Assembly: GCF_030813355.1 (NCBI RefSeq)
Contig: NZ_JAUSUD010000003.1
Location: 186,001 to 250,000, forward strand
Direction: 5' to 3'
DNA from: Metabacillus malikii
GTDB lineage: Bacteria > Bacillota > Bacilli > Bacillales > Bacillaceae
Length of the DNA: 64,000 bases
Shown here: piece by piece, positions 35,682-44,596 of the stretch
Numbering within the stretch: the stretch's first letter is position 1
Layout: each line of letters begins with the position of its first letter
Made by a program: the position numbers and the translations under genes
The notes under the pieces: generated by a model
What the model was told of the DNA's origin: nothing
What the model saw: the letters and a program-made list of their open reading frames with translations, nothing else
Database searches by the model: none

Positions 35682-35696
35682 TGATAATGATTATCA
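35682..35696. promoter_or_regulatory. Fur box
   Basis: TGATAAT-G-ATTATCA, a perfect copy of the 7-1-7 consensus for Bacillus Fur-type regulators. A further ATTATCA half lies just downstream. It is 52 bp upstream of the ferredoxin reductase start. Confidence 0.85.
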
Positions 35697-35805
35697 ATTT
35701 CATTATCAACTGTATTTTAGTAAATGTCAATATCGTACTAAAATGGAGAAATGAGGGCATGAAATTTTACCGTTAGGAAACTCTAATAAAAAAGGGGGTA
35801 TAATC

Positions 35806-36210
35806 ATGATTGAACTTACATCAAAGCTCGATGGAAAGGTGTTCCAGCTAACACACCTGGAGGAAAAGCTTAAGCCGCTAGGATATGATATCGGTGGGAA
35901 TTGGGACTATGATCACGGGTATTTTGATTATAAAATTGACTCTGAAGTAGGGTACCAATATTTAAGAATTCCGTTTATCGCTGTCGATGGTCAGTTAGAT
36001 GTGCCGAACACAACGGTCAAGCTTGGAACCCCGTTTTTGTTATCTCATAAATATCAAATCGGTCTTGATGACAATGCTCGAATTGGAAACTTAACTGCAG
36101 CGATTAATCAATTCCAAGAACCACAGGATAAAGATGCTACCTTCCCAGATGAATATATTGATGATGGGAAGGCGCTTGTTAGCAAATTAGAAGCAATATT
36201 ATTAAGTTAA
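35806..36210 (+). CDS. yugN: YugN-like protein
   Basis: 134 residues, the length of B. subtilis YugN, with the matching core LKPLGYDIGGNWDYDHGYFD and GYQYLRIPF. It is a soluble protein of unknown function. AAAGGGGG lies upstream of the ATG. It overlaps convergently with yugO by 4 nt, as both stops share bases. B. subtilis has the same yugN/yugO adjacency. Confidence 0.88.
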   Translation: MIELTSKLDGKVFQLTHLEEKLKPLGYDIGGNWDYDHGYFDYKIDSEVGYQYLRIPFIAVDGQLDVPNTTVKLGTPFLLSHKYQIGLDDNARIGNLTAAINQFQEPQDKDATFPDEYIDDGKALVSKLEAILLS

Positions 36211-37202
36211 TGTTTTAGGACAATTAAGGAATCTAAGCGAGTAATTTGATAGGTGAGGGGCGGATTTATTTTCGTTTCCTCGCCTGTTTTTATGCCAATT
36301 AATATGCATTCTTTTTCTAAAAGAATTTGGCTAAGCTCACGAAATGTTTTACCGATAAATTTTTCATTGTAGGGAAGGACTTGAAATGAGTTGCCACTTG
36401 CAGGGTTTAATTCCGAATAAAAGTTTGCCAAGCCATTTTTGGCGAAAATACTTGTCATCATAAAATAGCTAGTTAGCTTGTACGTTTTTATAAGGTCATT
36501 TGCACCTGCACGTTTAGCATTTATCGCTTGTTTTTCTGTTAGAACTTCAATAACACAATGCAAGCTCGGATTAACGCCTTTTAGTGTTAGTAAGACGAGA
36601 ATAGAATACATATCAGCATCATACTCATTTTTATGCTGGTCTGCTGTAATGATTGCTGCCTCCGCGCTTCCAATATTGGCCCTCGCTAATGTTTCATCAT
36701 CTGTCGGGTCTCCTTTAATGTAATAGACATTTTCAATAAGTGGCGCTGTTTTCAGTGACCCATCAATAAGAACAATCTTCTTGTCTGGCTTAACAGTTGT
36801 GAGAGATTCGACCATTTCCTTTGTCTTCTCATTCCATCCTATTAAAATGATCTGGTTACTGCCTCGAAATGTAATTTCGCCTTCGCGAAAAGAATGCTGT
36901 TTCCTAATCGCTGCTGCTGAAATTGTTGCAAAATATGCACTGACAAAGCTAGCACCAACTAACACCATTAGCATCGCAATCGCTCTACCAAGATAGGTTT
37001 GCGGTACATAATCACCGAAACCAACTGTTGACAGTGTAATGAGTGCCCACCATATTCCATCAAACATAGTTGGGAATTCATTAGGCTCTATAAATGAAAT
37101 CGTCACCCCAAAAAATAGAATGATGAATAGAACAACGATGGAAACCTGTGTATAAAGCGGCCATTTTAACCAATGCAGAATTGTCCGATTAGACTTTGCC
37201 AA
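36207..37202 (-). CDS. yugO: potassium channel protein YugO
   Basis: 331 residues. Two membrane helices flank a pore loop with the selectivity filter STVGFGDYVP (about residues 57-66). A cytoplasmic RCK/TrkA-N domain (about 110-240: IILIGWNEKTKEMVESL) and a TrkA-C-like end follow. YugO mediates K+ efflux used for electrical signalling in B. subtilis biofilms. It starts with TTG directly after the mstX stop codon (TAATTG), 8 nt from AAGGAAG, so translation is probably coupled to mstX. Confidence 0.92.
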   Translation of the reverse strand: MAKSNRTILHWLKWPLYTQVSIVVLFIILFFGVTISFIEPNEFPTMFDGIWWALITLSTVGFGDYVPQTYLGRAIAMLMVLVGASFVSAYFATISAAAIRKQHSFREGEITFRGSNQIILIGWNEKTKEMVESLTTVKPDKKIVLIDGSLKTAPLIENVYYIKGDPTDDETLARANIGSAEAAIITADQHKNEYDADMYSILVLLTLKGVNPSLHCVIEVLTEKQAINAKRAGANDLIKTYKLTSYFMMTSIFAKNGLANFYSELNPASGNSFQVLPYNEKFIGKTFRELSQILLEKECILIGIKTGEETKINPPLTYQITRLDSLIVLKH

Positions 37203-37460
37203 TTATGTGTCTTCCTTTCCTTGCTTATTTGGCAAAAAAGATAGTACTTCCTTAACAATTGTGTTAATTTTTGCTGTAACTTCATCCTTTCCATATGCTT
37301 CAATGGCACGAGCTATCGTTTCCATTGTTTCATCTGTAAATTCGATGAGAGGTTTATCTTCTTCAGATTCATTATAAAATTGGATAAATGCATCAAGTCC
37401 CTCGTTCATTTTATCGATCGCTTCACTCAGTTGTTTTTTCTCATCATCAGTTACCTTCAA
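37203..37460 (-). CDS. mstX: Mistic (MstX), short form
   Basis: 85 residues starting with TTG. The sequence MKVTDDEKKQLSEAIDKMNE followed by GLDAFIQFYNESE matches B. subtilis Mistic from its second helix onward. It lacks the N-terminal extension of the 110-residue form, as do other short Mistic proteins. Mistic is a highly acidic helical bundle that associates with the membrane without a signal and helps production of YugO. Its stop codon abuts the yugO start. The acidic character is clear from the sequence. Confidence 0.9.
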   Translation of the reverse strand: MKVTDDEKKQLSEAIDKMNEGLDAFIQFYNESEEDKPLIEFTDETMETIARAIEAYGKDEVTAKINTIVKEVLSFLPNKQGKEDT

Positions 37461-37639
37461 AATACATCACCACTTTCATTGAACATAAGAGGTATTATTT
37501 AGTTAGTATGTACAATTACTTGTTTAGTTTGCGTTAGAGAAGTGATTATCATTATGTTAAATAAACTTATTGTTGAGTAATCTATCCTAACTTGAAATAA
37601 TAGAAATAATCTTTACTTTAAGGGAGCATCTCGGAAGGT

Positions 37640-37849
37640 ATGAAAAGGTATAAGCTTAAGCGGAATTTTAGAGGGATTAAAAAAGGAACACAGTTTTATT
37701 TAATTGCTGAATCTGAATTTATCGGAATTAAGGATTTCGTGTTGCGAACGAAGGATTTTAAGACAAGAATTTCAATTAATGAGACAGAGCTGCAAACATA
37801 TTTTATTTTAATGAAAAGGGTTGAGGATAGAGATTTTAATCGATATTAA
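37640..37849 (+). CDS. hypothetical protein, 69 residues
   Basis: 69 residues, basic (MKRYKLKRNFRGIKKGTQFY), no membrane segment. The repeated short beta pattern suggests a small beta-barrel-like fold, perhaps SH3-like, but I do not recognise a family. GGAAGG is immediately before the ATG and AGGGAG lies 13 nt upstream; either would be an unusual spacing. It is cooriented with yugU. Confidence 0.55.
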   Translation: MKRYKLKRNFRGIKKGTQFYLIAESEFIGIKDFVLRTKDFKTRISINETELQTYFILMKRVEDRDFNRY

Positions 37850-37932
37850 GAAATGCGAAAACCGCTTTTATCCTCTTATGAGCTAGGATAAAAGCGTTAT
37901 TACATAAAACAAATGAATAGGAGTTGAATTCA

Positions 37933-38337
37933 TTGTTATCGCAACATTCAATTACAACAAACAATCGTGACCAAATGATAGACATCACAGCATTTGTACA
38001 AGATGAAGTTCATGCGCTTGGAATGAAAGAAGGAACCGTTATTGTATACTGTCCACATACAACCGCAGGGATTACCATTAACGAAAACGCTGACCCTGAT
38101 GTCAAAACAGACATGATACGCAGATTTGATGAAGTGTATCCTTGGTATGAAAAAGACGACCTCCATGCAGAGGGAAACACAGCAGCACACATGAAAGCAA
38201 GCACAGTTGGTTCTTCCCAAACGGTAATTGTTACAGCTGGAAAACTTCTTTTAGGTATATGGCAAGGGATTTATTTTTGTGAATTTGACGGGCCGAGAAA
38301 CCGGACATTTTATATTAAGCTTGTACTCGATAGTTAA
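37933..38337 (+). CDS. yugU: UPF0047 / YjbQ family protein YugU
   Basis: 134 residues of the YjbQ (secondary thiamine-phosphate synthase-like) family. The conserved motifs are [34 protein letters not shown] and [17 protein letters not shown]-like [15 protein letters not shown]. The His and Asp residues probably bind metal. The start is TTG 37933, 9 nt after AGGAG; a TTG at 37924 touches that site. B. subtilis YugU is 132 residues. Some relatives can replace ThiE weakly, but the physiological role is unclear. Confidence 0.9.
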   Translation: MLSQHSITTNNRDQMIDITAFVQDEVHALGMKEGTVIVYCPHTTAGITINENADPDVKTDMIRRFDEVYPWYEKDDLHAEGNTAAHMKASTVGSSQTVIVTAGKLLLGIWQGIYFCEFDGPRNRTFYIKLVLDS

Positions 38338-38357
38338 TGAAAAGTTGAAGCATTTGG

Positions 38358-38393
38358 CAAGTGGGAAAGTGAGAGGCTCCACTTGCTTTTTTG
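38358..38393 (+). terminator. terminator after yugU
   Basis: GCAAGTGG and CCACTTGC around a 14-nt loop, then TTTTTTG. Confidence 0.85.
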
Positions 38394-38538
38394 TATAAAG
38401 GGCGATTTTGTGAATTGAACTAGTTTGAAGTATATCTTGAGGATTTACTGTTTTACAAAAAGGAATGTGTAAATAGCAGTTTTAGAATATTATTTATTAA
38501 AAGACACTTATATAAGTGATGGAATAATTCATAAATAC

Positions 38539-39412
38539 GATGAAGCCCAATTTGATTTTAAGCGAAGGGAAATGGTCTTCATAGTTTTGATGAAGCCCAA
38601 TGTGGATTTTTAAGCGAAGAGAAATAGTCTTCATAGCGTCGATGAAGCCCAATTTGAATTTTAAAGCGAAGGGAAATGGTCTTCATAGATTCGATGAAGC
38701 CCAATTTGAATTTTAAAGCGAAGAGAAATGTTCTTCATAGCGTCGATGAAGCCCAATTTGAATGTTTGAGCGAAGAGAAATGTTCTTCACAGATTCGATG
38801 AAGCCCATTTTGAATTTTTAAGCGAAGAGAAATGTTCTTCATAGCGTCGATGAAGCCCAATTTGAATGTTTGAGCGAAGAGAAATGTTCTTCATAGTTTC
38901 GATGAAGCCCAATTTGAATGTTTGAGCGAAGAGAAATGTTCTTCATAGATTCGATGAAGCCCATTTTGAATTTTTAAGCGAAGGGAAATGGTCTTCATAA
39001 GTACGATGAAGCCCATTTTTAATTTTCAAGCGAAGAGAAATGTTCTTCATAGATTCGATGAAGCCCAATTTGAATTTTTAAGCGAAAGGAAATGTTCTTC
39101 ATAGATTCGATGAAGCCCATTTTGAATTTTCAAGCGAAGGGAAATGGTCTTCATAAGTACGATGAAGCCCGATTTGAATTTTTAAGCGAAGAGAAATGTT
39201 CTTCATAGCGTCGATGAAGCCCAATTTGAATGTTTGAGCGAAGAGAAATGTTCTTCATAGATTCGATGAAGAACATTTTGACTTTTCAAGTGAAGGGAAA
39301 TGGTCTTCATAGATTCGATGAAGACCATTTTTGTTTTTCAAGCGAAGAGAAATGTTCTTCATAGCGTCGATGAAGCCCATTTTTAATTTTAGCAATAAGA
39401 AAAATGTTCTTC
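38539..39412. repeat. array of 17 tandem 52-bp repeats
   Basis: Units begin GATGAAGCCC at 38539, 38589, 38641, 38693, 38745, 38797, 38849, 38901, 38953, 39005, 39057, 39109, 39161, 39213, 39265, 39317 and 39369. Spacing is exactly 52 bp from the second unit on (50 bp for the first). Each unit runs GATGAAGCCCAATTTGAA, then AAGCGAAGAGAAATGTTCTT and CATAG plus a short linker ending CGTC or ATTC. GATGAAG at the start pairs with CTTCAT near the end, so every unit can form a hairpin. A degenerate eighteenth start is at about 39431. A 52-bp period is not a multiple of three and all frames have stops, so it is not coding. Whole units are conserved with no unique spacers, so it is not a CRISPR array. 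Confidence 0.95.
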
Positions 39413-39505
39413 ATTTATATTCATAAACATAATGAAGCCGAAAAATCACAGAACTCAAATCCAAAACCGTCTTCAACGTAACCAACCTATTACCCCTAAA
39501 ATCCG

Positions 39506-40330
39506 TCACCCAGTAAAAACAGCTCGCCCAACCCTTCCAACAACAAGATTGGATGCAATAAACTCAGGCTCTCCCCTTTGTTGCAAACCAGGTGAAGCAA
39601 AATGATAAAGATATTGATCATCTAGCCTGGTTACTTGTGAAAGTAAATAAGCTGATACTGTTGCATTAGGTTTTCTACGACTATTCAGCGCTTCAATCAT
39701 TTTTTCAGCAGTTTTAATGCCAATCCCGTGACCGAAAAAATGTCCATTGCCTAAATCGATCGCATTTTCAACCCTCCAATATGACACATTAGGATCGAAC
39801 TCTGGATTATTAAAATATAAACAGTCTCCAGGAAGGAAATCATTTCCTTTTCGCGTGTTAATAGGTAAATCCTCATCTGAACGCCAATCTCTTAAATAAA
39901 GTCCTTGGTAAATCCGGTTAAACTGTTCAATATTAATTGATTCAAGCGCTGCTTTATAAAAAATAATGACGATTGCCGTTGCACATTCAAAGGCATATAA
40001 CGGGCCGTTTTGAAATATATCTTTTATAGCATCTGCAGGCTGGACATCTTGTTTGAGCTTAAATCCGCCATTTGCTGTTAGTGTCCAATATTTTGGATTA
40101 CATGTGGAATCAGCGAAGTTAGCAAATTTTGCTTGACTACTTAGTAAATCCCTTGCCGCACGAATGATCATCACTCGGAGTTTTAAAGCAAACCGAAACT
40201 GTTGAAAATGAGAAAAGTCATATCTTATTCGATAGCGTCCCATACGAGTTATGAGTTCATTTTCCTCTACTGTATATGAAGGAGATTTGAGCTGGACTGC
40301 ATAATAGAGCCTATTTCCAATATAAATCAT
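39506..40330 (-). CDS. tgl: protein-glutamine gamma-glutamyltransferase (transglutaminase)
   Basis: 274 residues. The catalytic Cys falls at position 116 in GPLYAFECATAIVIIFY, the same position as in B. subtilis Tgl. GDCLYFNNPEFDP and a region near HGIGI also match. Tgl cross-links spore coat proteins through epsilon-(gamma-glutamyl)lysine bonds. The start is ATG 40330, 7 nt after AAGGAG; the frame continues upstream but without a ribosome binding site. After SAYLLSQVTRLDD the protein has about 30 extra residues compared with the 245-residue B. subtilis enzyme. It ends next to the 52-bp repeat array. Confidence 0.92.
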   Translation of the reverse strand: MIYIGNRLYYAVQLKSPSYTVEENELITRMGRYRIRYDFSHFQQFRFALKLRVMIIRAARDLLSSQAKFANFADSTCNPKYWTLTANGGFKLKQDVQPADAIKDIFQNGPLYAFECATAIVIIFYKAALESINIEQFNRIYQGLYLRDWRSDEDLPINTRKGNDFLPGDCLYFNNPEFDPNVSYWRVENAIDLGNGHFFGHGIGIKTAEKMIEALNSRRKPNATVSAYLLSQVTRLDDQYLYHFASPGLQQRGEPEFIASNLVVGRVGRAVFTG

Positions 40331-40444
40331 GATCTCACTCCTTATTACGTCATTTTGAGTCTTATTAATATATATGATGAATTCAGCAATGCAGAAGCTT
40401 AAGGAACTGCTAAAAAATGTTAACAATAAAATATATGGAAGTCA

Positions 40445-40473
40445 TTGACAAACTAAATGGTGCGTTTTATAGT
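40445..40473 (+). promoter_or_regulatory. SigA promoter of marR-mmpL
   Basis: TTGACA (40445-40450), 17 bp, TATAGT (40468-40473). Confidence 0.75.
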
Positions 40474-40483
40474 TAAACAGTTG

Positions 40484-40506
40484 AATAGTTAAACACTTTA
40501 ACTATT
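40484..40506. promoter_or_regulatory. MarR operator
   Basis: AATAGTTAAA, 3 nt, TTTAACTATT: a perfect 10-bp inverted repeat placed just after the -10. A further half-site ATAGTTAAA lies at about 40469, overlapping the -10. This is the expected placement for autorepression. Confidence 0.75.
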
Positions 40507-40525
40507 AGAAGGGTGGCACCTCATA

Positions 40526-40987
40526 ATGGATGAAAAGAAAATAGAAGATTTAATAAATAGGTACTTATCAGTTTCTTTTTCTGTCACAAAGCGTGGCGAA
40601 AGTCTGATGAAGGACAGTATCGGCGATTATATTACATATGATCAATGCTACACATTGCGCTATATCTATTTGAATCAGACATGTACTTCAACTGAGCTGG
40701 CTGAAGTTTTCGATGTGAAAAAAAGTGCAATTACAGCAATCATTAATCGCTTAACAGAAAAGGAGCTAATTAAACGAACACGCGATGAAAATGATAGGAG
40801 GGTTATTTACTTAACATTAACGGACAAGGGAATTGACTTCTACACAAAAACAGAAAAAAATATTCAGAATTTAGTAAAGTCATTTATTACTAGCTTTGAT
40901 GAAAAAGAAATTGTTTCCTTTATAGAAACATACGAGAAATTAAATACGATACTTTATAATTTTAAAGAAATAAAGGTGGAGGAATAA
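40526..40987 (+). CDS. MarR family transcriptional regulator
   Basis: 153 residues with a winged-helix core (TSTELAEVFDVKKSAITAII then NRLTEKELIKRTRDENDRRV) and N- and C-terminal dimerisation helices, the MarR plan. AAGGGTGG precedes the ATG. It is followed after 2 bp by an MMPL exporter gene, the same pairing as ydgG-ydgH in B. subtilis. The perfect palindrome upstream is probably its operator. The ligand is unknown. Confidence 0.9.
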   Translation: MDEKKIEDLINRYLSVSFSVTKRGESLMKDSIGDYITYDQCYTLRYIYLNQTCTSTELAEVFDVKKSAITAIINRLTEKELIKRTRDENDRRVIYLTLTDKGIDFYTKTEKNIQNLVKSFITSFDEKEIVSFIETYEKLNTILYNFKEIKVEE

Positions 40988-40989
40988 TC

Positions 40990-43900
40990 GTGAAAGCAAT
41001 CATTAAAGGGAAATGGGCTGTTATCGTTGCATGGGTCGCTGTTGTTGTAGGGTTATTTTTTATTGCTCCTAACATGGCACATCTCGTACATGAAAAAGGA
41101 CAAATAAGTGTACCTGAAGGGTATTCATCGACTTTAGCATCAGAAATATTAGATGAAGTACAGTCAGAAGAGAACTCTGCTGATGAAACACAGGTTGCAC
41201 TCGTTTTTCATAATGAAAAGGGATTAACAGATGAAGAAATAAAAGAGGCTGAAAAAGCAATAACATTGCTAGAGGACAATAAAGAGTTAGCTGTCACAAG
41301 TGTGTTAACTCATTTTCGTGAAGAGGCTCTAAAAAGTCAGCTAGTATCGGAGGATGGAAAGACAATCCTTACTTCTGTTAATTTACGCTGGGACGATCGT
41401 ACAGCTCAGGAAGTAACAGACCAACTATACGAAACAATTGATGAGATTAACGTAGAACATTATTATACGAGCGGTTGGATGATTGATGAGGCTGTCATGA
41501 CAAGCTCACAAGAAGGCTTGAAAAAAACAGAAGGGATTACAGTTGTCTTCATTTTAGCAGTATTACTTCTCGTTTTTAGATCAGTCATTGCACCAATTAT
41601 TCCACTTATAACAGTTGGGATAACGTATTTGGCATCACAATCAATTGTGTCAATTTTAGTTGATACAGTTAATTTTCCAATCTCAAACTTTACGCAAATA
41701 TTTTTAGTAGCGGTATTATTCGGTATAGGTACAGATTATTGTATTTTATTATTAAGTAGATTCAAAGAGGAATTATCACATCACGAGAATGTTGCAGATG
41801 CAATTGTTGAAACGTATCGCAATGCCGGTAGAACAGTATTCTTTAGTGGTGTTGCAGTAATGATTGGTTTTGCCGCAATTGGTTTCTCTCAATTTAAGTT
41901 ATACCAATCAGCATCAGCAGTAGCTGTTGGGGTTGCAGTATTATTAGTCGCTTTATTTACGGTTGTACCTTTCTTTATGGCGGTATTAGGAAATAAAATT
42001 TTCTGGCCTTCAAAAGGTAAACTTGAACATAAGGATAGTAGGCTTTGGGGTACTGTAGGAAAATTCTCTTTAGCAAGACCGTTAATTGCTTTAGCTGTAG
42101 TTGCGGTAGTTTCCGTACCATTTTTACTAAAATACGAAGGTGAGCTTTCGTACAACTCATTAGAGGAAATTAGTAGCGATGTCCCTGCAATAAAAGCATT
42201 TAATGCTATTGCTGACGGCTTTGGTCCTGGAGAATCGATGCCGACACAAATTGTATTGAAAAACGATGAGGAAATGGACTCAACAGAATATATTAGTCTT
42301 GCAGAAGGTATCTCAAAAGAGTTAGAAACAGTTGATTTAGTCGATACTGTTCGTTCTGTTACGAGACCAACTGGGGAAAAGATTGAAGATTTTTATGTTT
42401 CAAAACAAGCCGAGACTTTAGAAGAAGGTCTTGGTGAAGGGAAAGAGGGGCTTAAGCAAATAAGTGACGGGTTGGCAGAGGCTGAGACTGAACTGTCAAA
42501 ATCATCACCACAGCTAACGGAAGCAACCGATGGGATTAATGATTTGATAAACGGTACGACAGAAATTAATTCTGGTCTAACAGAAATCCAAACAAATCTA
42601 GCAAAAATTGAAGATGGGATTCGTCAAGGCACGGCCGGCTCTGAAGAAATTAAGAAGGGCTTAGCAGAGGCAAAAAACGGAGCGGAGCAAATTCAGAAAA
42701 ACAGTAATGCACTGTTAAATGGATATAAAGAAGTATCAGGTGGATTATCGGCTCTTAACACGGAATATGAAAAAGTTGGCAAAGGAATTAGTGCATTATC
42801 AGAAGCATTAAAAGGATTAGATAACGATTTTACAACATTAGAAAAGAATCCAGAATTCGCGGCATTGCTTGCTGATCAAACGTTTTTACAAACATATGGG
42901 AAAATTAAAGGTACAGTACAAAATGTCGCAACGGAACAACTACCTGCACTTGCTACAGGTCTGACTACGTTGAATGGAAAATTTGCTGAGGCAAGCACGG
43001 GTGTTAACACAGCGAACGAGAATTTTGCTAAGCTAATTGAAGGTCAGTCTCAAATTTCTACTGGAATTACCAAACTAATTGAGGGAATTGAGCAACAACA
43101 GAAAGGGCTAAATCAATTAGCAGACGGTCAAGGTCAAATTGTTAGCAATATGCCGAAGCTTTCTGATGGATTATCAGGTGTTGCCGATGGACAAAAGCAA
43201 TTGTTAGATGGCTTTGGTGACCTTGATGGACAAATGGCACAATTAACGGATGGTCTTGGGCAAAGTGTTGATGGCTTAAATCAAGTTTCAGATGGCTTAG
43301 GCTCTGCTCAAACATATTTAGCCGATTTATCAAAAGCAGAAGAATCGGTAGGCTTTTATTTACCTGAAGAGGTGTTAACAAGCGAAGATTTTTCAGAAGC
43401 ACTTAATACGTATCTTTCGACAGACCGAAAAGTGATGACTTTTGACGTAATTTTTCACGCTAACCCATATTCAAACGAAGCTATTAATCAAGTAGATGAA
43501 CTTACTGCTGCGGTTGAACGTGCGACAAAGGATACAAAACTGGAAAATGCGAAGGTGGCTATTGGTGGAATTACGAGTGTAAATGCTGATTTAAGCACAA
43601 TGTCTAATAATGACTATACACGCACTGTAATTTTAATGCTTGTCGGAATATCGATTATTCTTATTTTCTTATTCAGATCGATTATTATGCCGATGTATTT
43701 AATCGGATCACTCATCTTAACTTATTACACAGCAATGGGTATTAATGAATTAATATTTGTAAACATTTTAGGCTATACAGGAATTAGCTGGGCAGTTCCT
43801 TTCTTTGCTTTTGTTATTCTCGTCGCTCTAGGTGTTGATTATAGTATTTTCCTAATGGACAGATTTAACGAATATAAAGAAATGTCTGTTGCTGATGCGA

Positions 43901-44127
43901 TGTTACTTGCGATGAAGAAAATGGGAACGGTCATTATCTCGGCTGTCGTTATTTTAGGTGGTACATTTGCAGCGATGATCCCGTCAGGAATGTTATCACT
44001 TATCCAAATTGCATCGATTATCTTAACAGGACTATTACTCTATGCATTTATTGTTCTACCATTATTTGTACCTGTTATGGTGAAAACATTTGGTCAAGGA
44101 AATTGGTGGCCTTTTAAAAGAGTATAA
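40990..44127 (+). CDS. MMPL/RND family membrane exporter (YdgH-like)
   Basis: 1045 residues. An N-terminal helix and extracytoplasmic loop are followed by a first six-helix MMPL/SSD-like block (about 175-370, FGIGTDYCILLLSRFKEE), a central extracytoplasmic region (about 400-870), and a second block (about 875-1035, LGVDYSIFLMDRFNEYKEM). The central region contains many short repeats of the type ADGQxQLLDGxxxLxxG seen in YhgE/Pip-type proteins, predicting long helical or coiled structure. The proton-relay Asp residues in GTDYC and GVDYS are present. It starts with GTG after GGTGGAGG. It likely exports lipids or toxic compounds. The substrate is unknown. Confidence 0.9.
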   Translation: MKAIIKGKWAVIVAWVAVVVGLFFIAPNMAHLVHEKGQISVPEGYSSTLASEILDEVQSEENSADETQVALVFHNEKGLTDEEIKEAEKAITLLEDNKELAVTSVLTHFREEALKSQLVSEDGKTILTSVNLRWDDRTAQEVTDQLYETIDEINVEHYYTSGWMIDEAVMTSSQEGLKKTEGITVVFILAVLLLVFRSVIAPIIPLITVGITYLASQSIVSILVDTVNFPISNFTQIFLVAVLFGIGTDYCILLLSRFKEELSHHENVADAIVETYRNAGRTVFFSGVAVMIGFAAIGFSQFKLYQSASAVAVGVAVLLVALFTVVPFFMAVLGNKIFWPSKGKLEHKDSRLWGTVGKFSLARPLIALAVVAVVSVPFLLKYEGELSYNSLEEISSDVPAIKAFNAIADGFGPGESMPTQIVLKNDEEMDSTEYISLAEGISKELETVDLVDTVRSVTRPTGEKIEDFYVSKQAETLEEGLGEGKEGLKQISDGLAEAETELSKSSPQLTEATDGINDLINGTTEINSGLTEIQTNLAKIEDGIRQGTAGSEEIKKGLAEAKNGAEQIQKNSNALLNGYKEVSGGLSALNTEYEKVGKGISALSEALKGLDNDFTTLEKNPEFAALLADQTFLQTYGKIKGTVQNVATEQLPALATGLTTLNGKFAEASTGVNTANENFAKLIEGQSQISTGITKLIEGIEQQQKGLNQLADGQGQIVSNMPKLSDGLSGVADGQKQLLDGFGDLDGQMAQLTDGLGQSVDGLNQVSDGLGSAQTYLADLSKAEESVGFYLPEEVLTSEDFSEALNTYLSTDRKVMTFDVIFHANPYSNEAINQVDELTAAVERATKDTKLENAKVAIGGITSVNADLSTMSNNDYTRTVILMLVGISIILIFLFRSIIMPMYLIGSLILTYYTAMGINELIFVNILGYTGISWAVPFFAFVILVALGVDYSIFLMDRFNEYKEMSVADAMLLAMKKMGTVIISAVVILGGTFAAMIPSGMLSLIQIASIILTGLLLYAFIVLPLFVPVMVKTFGQGNWWPFKRV

Positions 44128-44341
44128 ATTGGGAAATGGGAAATTGGTCATGAAACCCAATTCAAACCTTGCGTTCATTTTGAAACGATGTTAGAATATA
44201 GTTAATTATTTTTGTTCGGATAGTGATATTTAGATGGATGTTGCTTCAAAAGTTTCCTCCTCTTAATACAATCGTTGTCTAGCAAGAATATTAATACAAT
44301 GTGGATATTTATCATATTCATTCCACACAGGAGGAAAAGTA

Positions 44342-44539
44342 ATGTTAGAAGGTAAAGTAAAATGGTTTAACTCAGAAAAAGGTTTTGGATTTATCGAAGT
44401 TGAAGGTCAAGACGATGTATTCGTACATTTCTCTGCTATCCAAGGCGAAGGTTTCAAAACTTTAGAAGAAGGCCAAACAGTTACTTTTGAAGTTGAACAA
44501 GGCGCTCGTGGACCACAAGCTGCTAACGTACAAAAATAA
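44342..44539 (+). CDS. cold-shock protein, CspA/CspB family
   Basis: 65 residues forming one cold-shock domain. RNP1 is KGFGFIEV and RNP2 is VFVHFSAI, and it opens [17 protein letters not shown]. It is a single-stranded nucleic-acid chaperone. ACAGGAGG lies before the ATG. About 200 bp of non-coding sequence upstream (44128-44341) could hold the long leader typical of csp genes. Which csp paralogue (B, C or D) it equals cannot be decided here. Confidence 0.95.
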   Translation: MLEGKVKWFNSEKGFGFIEVEGQDDVFVHFSAIQGEGFKTLEEGQTVTFEVEQGARGPQAANVQK

Positions 44540-44566
44540 GTATAACGCTGCATAAGCAGCTCTTAT

Positions 44567-44596
44567 AAAAAGACCTCACTTAAGTGAGGTCTTTTT
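44567..44596 (+). terminator. terminator after csp
   Basis: A perfect palindrome: AAAAAGACCTCACTT and AAGTGAGGTCTTTTT. Confidence 0.92.

Noticed and set aside
38539-39412. CRISPR array
   Set aside because: The whole 52-bp unit is conserved with no unique spacers, units are hairpin-forming, and no cas genes are near.
40331-40426. N-terminal extension of the transglutaminase
   Set aside because: It has no ribosome binding site, whereas the ATG at 40330 has AAGGAG at 7 nt and gives the expected Cys116 position.
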